Source: Chondrilla cf. caribensis (Eukaryota > Porifera > Demospongiae > Chondrillida > Chondrillidae). Taken from it: 22,500 bases of DNA. Made by a program: the position numbers and the translations under genes. Each line of letters begins with the position of its first letter. Within the stretch, counting starts at the first letter, position 1. The notes under the pieces were generated by a model. That model was not told where the DNA came from, ran no database searches, and worked only from the letters and a program-made list of their open reading frames with translations. Below, piece after piece: positions 20,547-22,500 of this stretch. The DNA is taken from assembly GCA_964020155.1 (NCBI GenBank), contig OZ026547.1, positions 3,233,631-3,256,130 on the forward strand, read 5' to 3'.

Positions 20547-22500
20547 TGTGTGTACATGCACGTGAATGTACATAGCAACATAACATAGTCTAATATCTTG
20601 TTATTGGTTGTTTACTACAGATGATAACAATGATGAACAGCGGTGAGACAATGAAGTTATCTTGTCCGAACAACAAGATGCACACGTGCAAGTGGTGGCA
20701 CCACAATGCTGCAATGCCTGATCACTATGGAAACATTGAAATTAGTGGTAAAGGAACAATGAAAATCACCAAGGCAACTGTGCATAACAGCGGCTCCTAC
20801 ACCCTCGACATGGGAACCACCACTGAGACCCACCATATCAGTGAGTGGAGAATGTAGCTGTTCACCTGAACACATGTTAGATTAGTTCAGACAGAACGAC
20901 ATGGATTAATAGGTATACTAGTTCAATCTCCCACCCACATAACCACACCCACTAATACCCATCCACTTAACCACACCCACACAACATCCACCTGCATCAA
21001 TAGACCACCTGTTTAAATGGTACTCAAGTACATAGGCATTCACCCAATACTCACCCACCAAACATCACAGTGGCAGACACACACTAATAATTTTTCTCTT
21101 TCCCTTTCCCAATTAGTCGTGATGCCAGCTGGACATATGCCAATGGTCATAGAGGGAAACCACATCCTCAACAAGACCTTCAAGAACATGCACATGTACA
21201 ACCAACTTGTTCAGCATGTCGTTTTCGAGAATGTCCACTTCACCAACATGCATTTCCATATGATGCACTTCATGAATGTCACCTTCAGAAACTGCTATTT
21301 CGAATGGGACCAAGACCTCCCAATGCATGCTGAATTCCACCATTGCCACTTCATCAACACTGTTTTCCACAAGCCTCACTTCCGACACTGCGGCTTCTTT
21401 TACTGCCACTTTGTTGGAGGCCATAAAATGGAAAACATGGATTCTGCCCACACTTTCTATCAACACCACATCCACGATACTATGTTCTGCCACGTTGACT
21501 GGTACAACACACATTGGCACCATGGAATCATGTACAACATGACCTTTAACCATAACACCTTCACCCATCACATGGCCATGAATATCATGTTCCACAACTA
21601 TCACCATGATGTGATCCCTTGCCACGAGTTCAAGCATGATGTTATGATCTTGGAGCATTGGATGATGAAGAACAACAACTGCATGGCCCTCGTGCATAGA
21701 CCAAATGCCGTCTTTCATCATGACTGCGAGGACGAGCATCCCCTAATGAAGATGGTTTGTGGAGAGCATTATCACTCCATGAAGTTCTATGAAACACGTT
21801 TCGAGGAATGTAATTTCGAGCATTGCAATATGGACAGCATTGAGTGGAGGAATACACATTTCCACAAGACTCGCTTCGAGCATATCAACATGACTGGAAA
21901 CCATTTCTCCATGTGCCATCACACGGTTTGCCATTGGGAAAACATTCACATGCACTACTGGATGAAGTTCACCGCCAACAATTTCTACAAACACTACCAC
22001 CACATGATTACCGGAAACAACATTTCTTACCATTCCTGCCATTTTGCCAACCACACTTTCTCATGTCTCGAATGTAAAGAGGTGCATTACATGCACTGTC
22101 ACATGCAGATGTTCACGATTGCCCCTAAGAGCCACATCATTGACATGCACATGATGGACGTAAGCTCTCACAAGTTCCACATGCAAGGAAAAATCGACAA
22201 CATGAACTATTGCCATGTTTACATGGACAATATCACCATGACTGAGTGCATCATCGGACACACCAAAGATACATGCGAGGATCACATGGGACATGAAATG
22301 ATGTATTTTTGCATGAAACATCCGTATCACCCAGACTGGGCGCACATGAAGACGTCGGGCTGCCTTCACTGTTACCATGACAATGAAGGGAGATTTCCCC
22401 ACAATCGACACCAGCACCATTACTGGAAAATAAACATTTTCGAACAAATACATGATGATGCCTACTACATCAGGTACCACACACCCAACACACACCACAC
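20383..22500 (+). CDS. Secreted Ig-like + His/Met/Cys-rich pentapeptide-repeat protein, 3 exons, 3' partial
   Basis: Exons are 20383-20481, 20621-20840 and 21117 to beyond 22500. Donors are GTAAGT and GTGAGT, acceptors CTACAG and AATTAG, and intron phases 0 and 1 join in frame; 567 residues are visible. Residues 1-17 are a signal peptide (AILLVAILATCVA, cleavage likely after CVA). Residues 34-107 resemble an Ig domain: LSC at 46-48, WW at 58-59, and an F-strand motif NSGSY at 89-93 with Leu95 where the second Cys is expected; Cys56 may substitute. From residue 128 to about 481 large hydrophobics recur every fifth residue, e.g. Phe143/148/153/158/163/168, Phe180 to Phe205, and residues 330-385. 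This is the pentapeptide-repeat beta-helix pattern. The third exon has about 80 His, 46 Met and 23 Cys in 460 residues, and seven NxS/T sequons. Known animal relatives of this fold include the luminal domain of SV2 and KCTD9; orthology is not shown. Metal binding is inferred from composition. The start is the first ATG; a TTG four codons upstream is unlikely in a eukaryote. The C-terminus is outside the window. Confidence 0.82.
20482..20620 (+). other. Intron 1 of the Ig/pentapeptide gene, with (GT)n
   Basis: A 139-bp phase-0 intron, GTAAGT to CTACAG. Positions 20484-20538 are an almost pure GT run directly after the donor, so most of the 5' half of the intron is microsatellite. Length variation there could affect splicing of the signal-peptide exon. 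Confidence 0.8.
20484..20538. repeat. (GT)n microsatellite in intron
   Basis: About 55 bp of GT within intron 1 of the Ig/pentapeptide gene. Confidence 0.95.
20841..21116 (+). other. Intron 2 of the Ig/pentapeptide gene
   Basis: A 276-bp phase-1 intron, GTGAGT donor and a pyrimidine tract ending AATTAG. Its middle (20930-21080) is rich in CCCAC/ACCCAC motifs. A stop codon 36 bases upstream of 20877 in the unspliced frame (TAG at 20855-20857) shows that reading through would truncate the protein after the Ig domain. The alternative is a short secreted Ig-only isoform from intron retention. Confidence 0.78.

Noticed and set aside
21113..22498. Minus-strand ORFs (21113-21739, 21743-22054, 22061-22498) opposite the repeat exon
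   Set aside because: They are rich in Val/His because they mirror CAC/CAT/ATG codons, and they lack the five-residue period; the forward exon explains them.

Overview
This window is eukaryotic and probably from a marine invertebrate. The evidence is GT..AG introns with phase-matched exons, long (CA)n/(GT)n tracts, several minisatellites, CpG-poor DNA with CpG-rich islands, and short MITE-like repeats. A sponge would fit (small genes, short introns, a death-fold-like domain in a tandem gene cluster), but no gene here fixes the phylum. There is no rRNA, tRNA, CRISPR or bacterial operon structure.

Layout. 1-2300: no convincing gene, one dispersed hairpin repeat and a (GT)n tract. 2300-3650: a direct duplication of about 0.7 kb, each copy carrying one exon-like stretch; the right copy has a stop codon. 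3650-5690: microsatellites and a decayed duplication. 5690-13260: a tandemly duplicated gene unit. Copy A (5690-8625) starts with a hydrophobic-leader exon, followed by a perfect 12-unit 39-bp coding minisatellite and a (CA)n tract of about 214 bp. Copy B (8840-13255) starts with the paralogous leader exon and then has a series of well-bounded exons: a Gln/Pro-rich linker, a 106-residue helical domain resembling CARD/death folds, and short Gln/Pro exons. Both copies end with the same 67-bp exon. 13380-14167: a duplicated leader region and a small membrane-protein ORF. 14685-15740: a 1.06-kb element with 19/21-bp terminal inverted repeats that appears to sit inside a unit of the 28-bp minisatellite continuing to 16037. 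16296-17130: another copy of the hairpin repeat and a duplicated 52-residue ORF. 17560-18930: two adjacent minisatellites (19 bp and 17 bp). 19005-19545: an inverted-repeat element in a CpG-rich block.

20383-22500 is the most important part. It is a three-exon gene, open to the window edge, whose large third exon has no stop codon before the end. It encodes a signal peptide, a degenerate Ig-like domain and at least 460 residues of a pentapeptide-repeat (right-handed beta-helix) domain. That domain is extraordinarily rich in His (about 80), Met (about 46) and Cys (about 23), and has several N-glycosylation sequons. The combination suggests a secreted or luminal metal-binding beta-helix and is the best candidate here for something undescribed.
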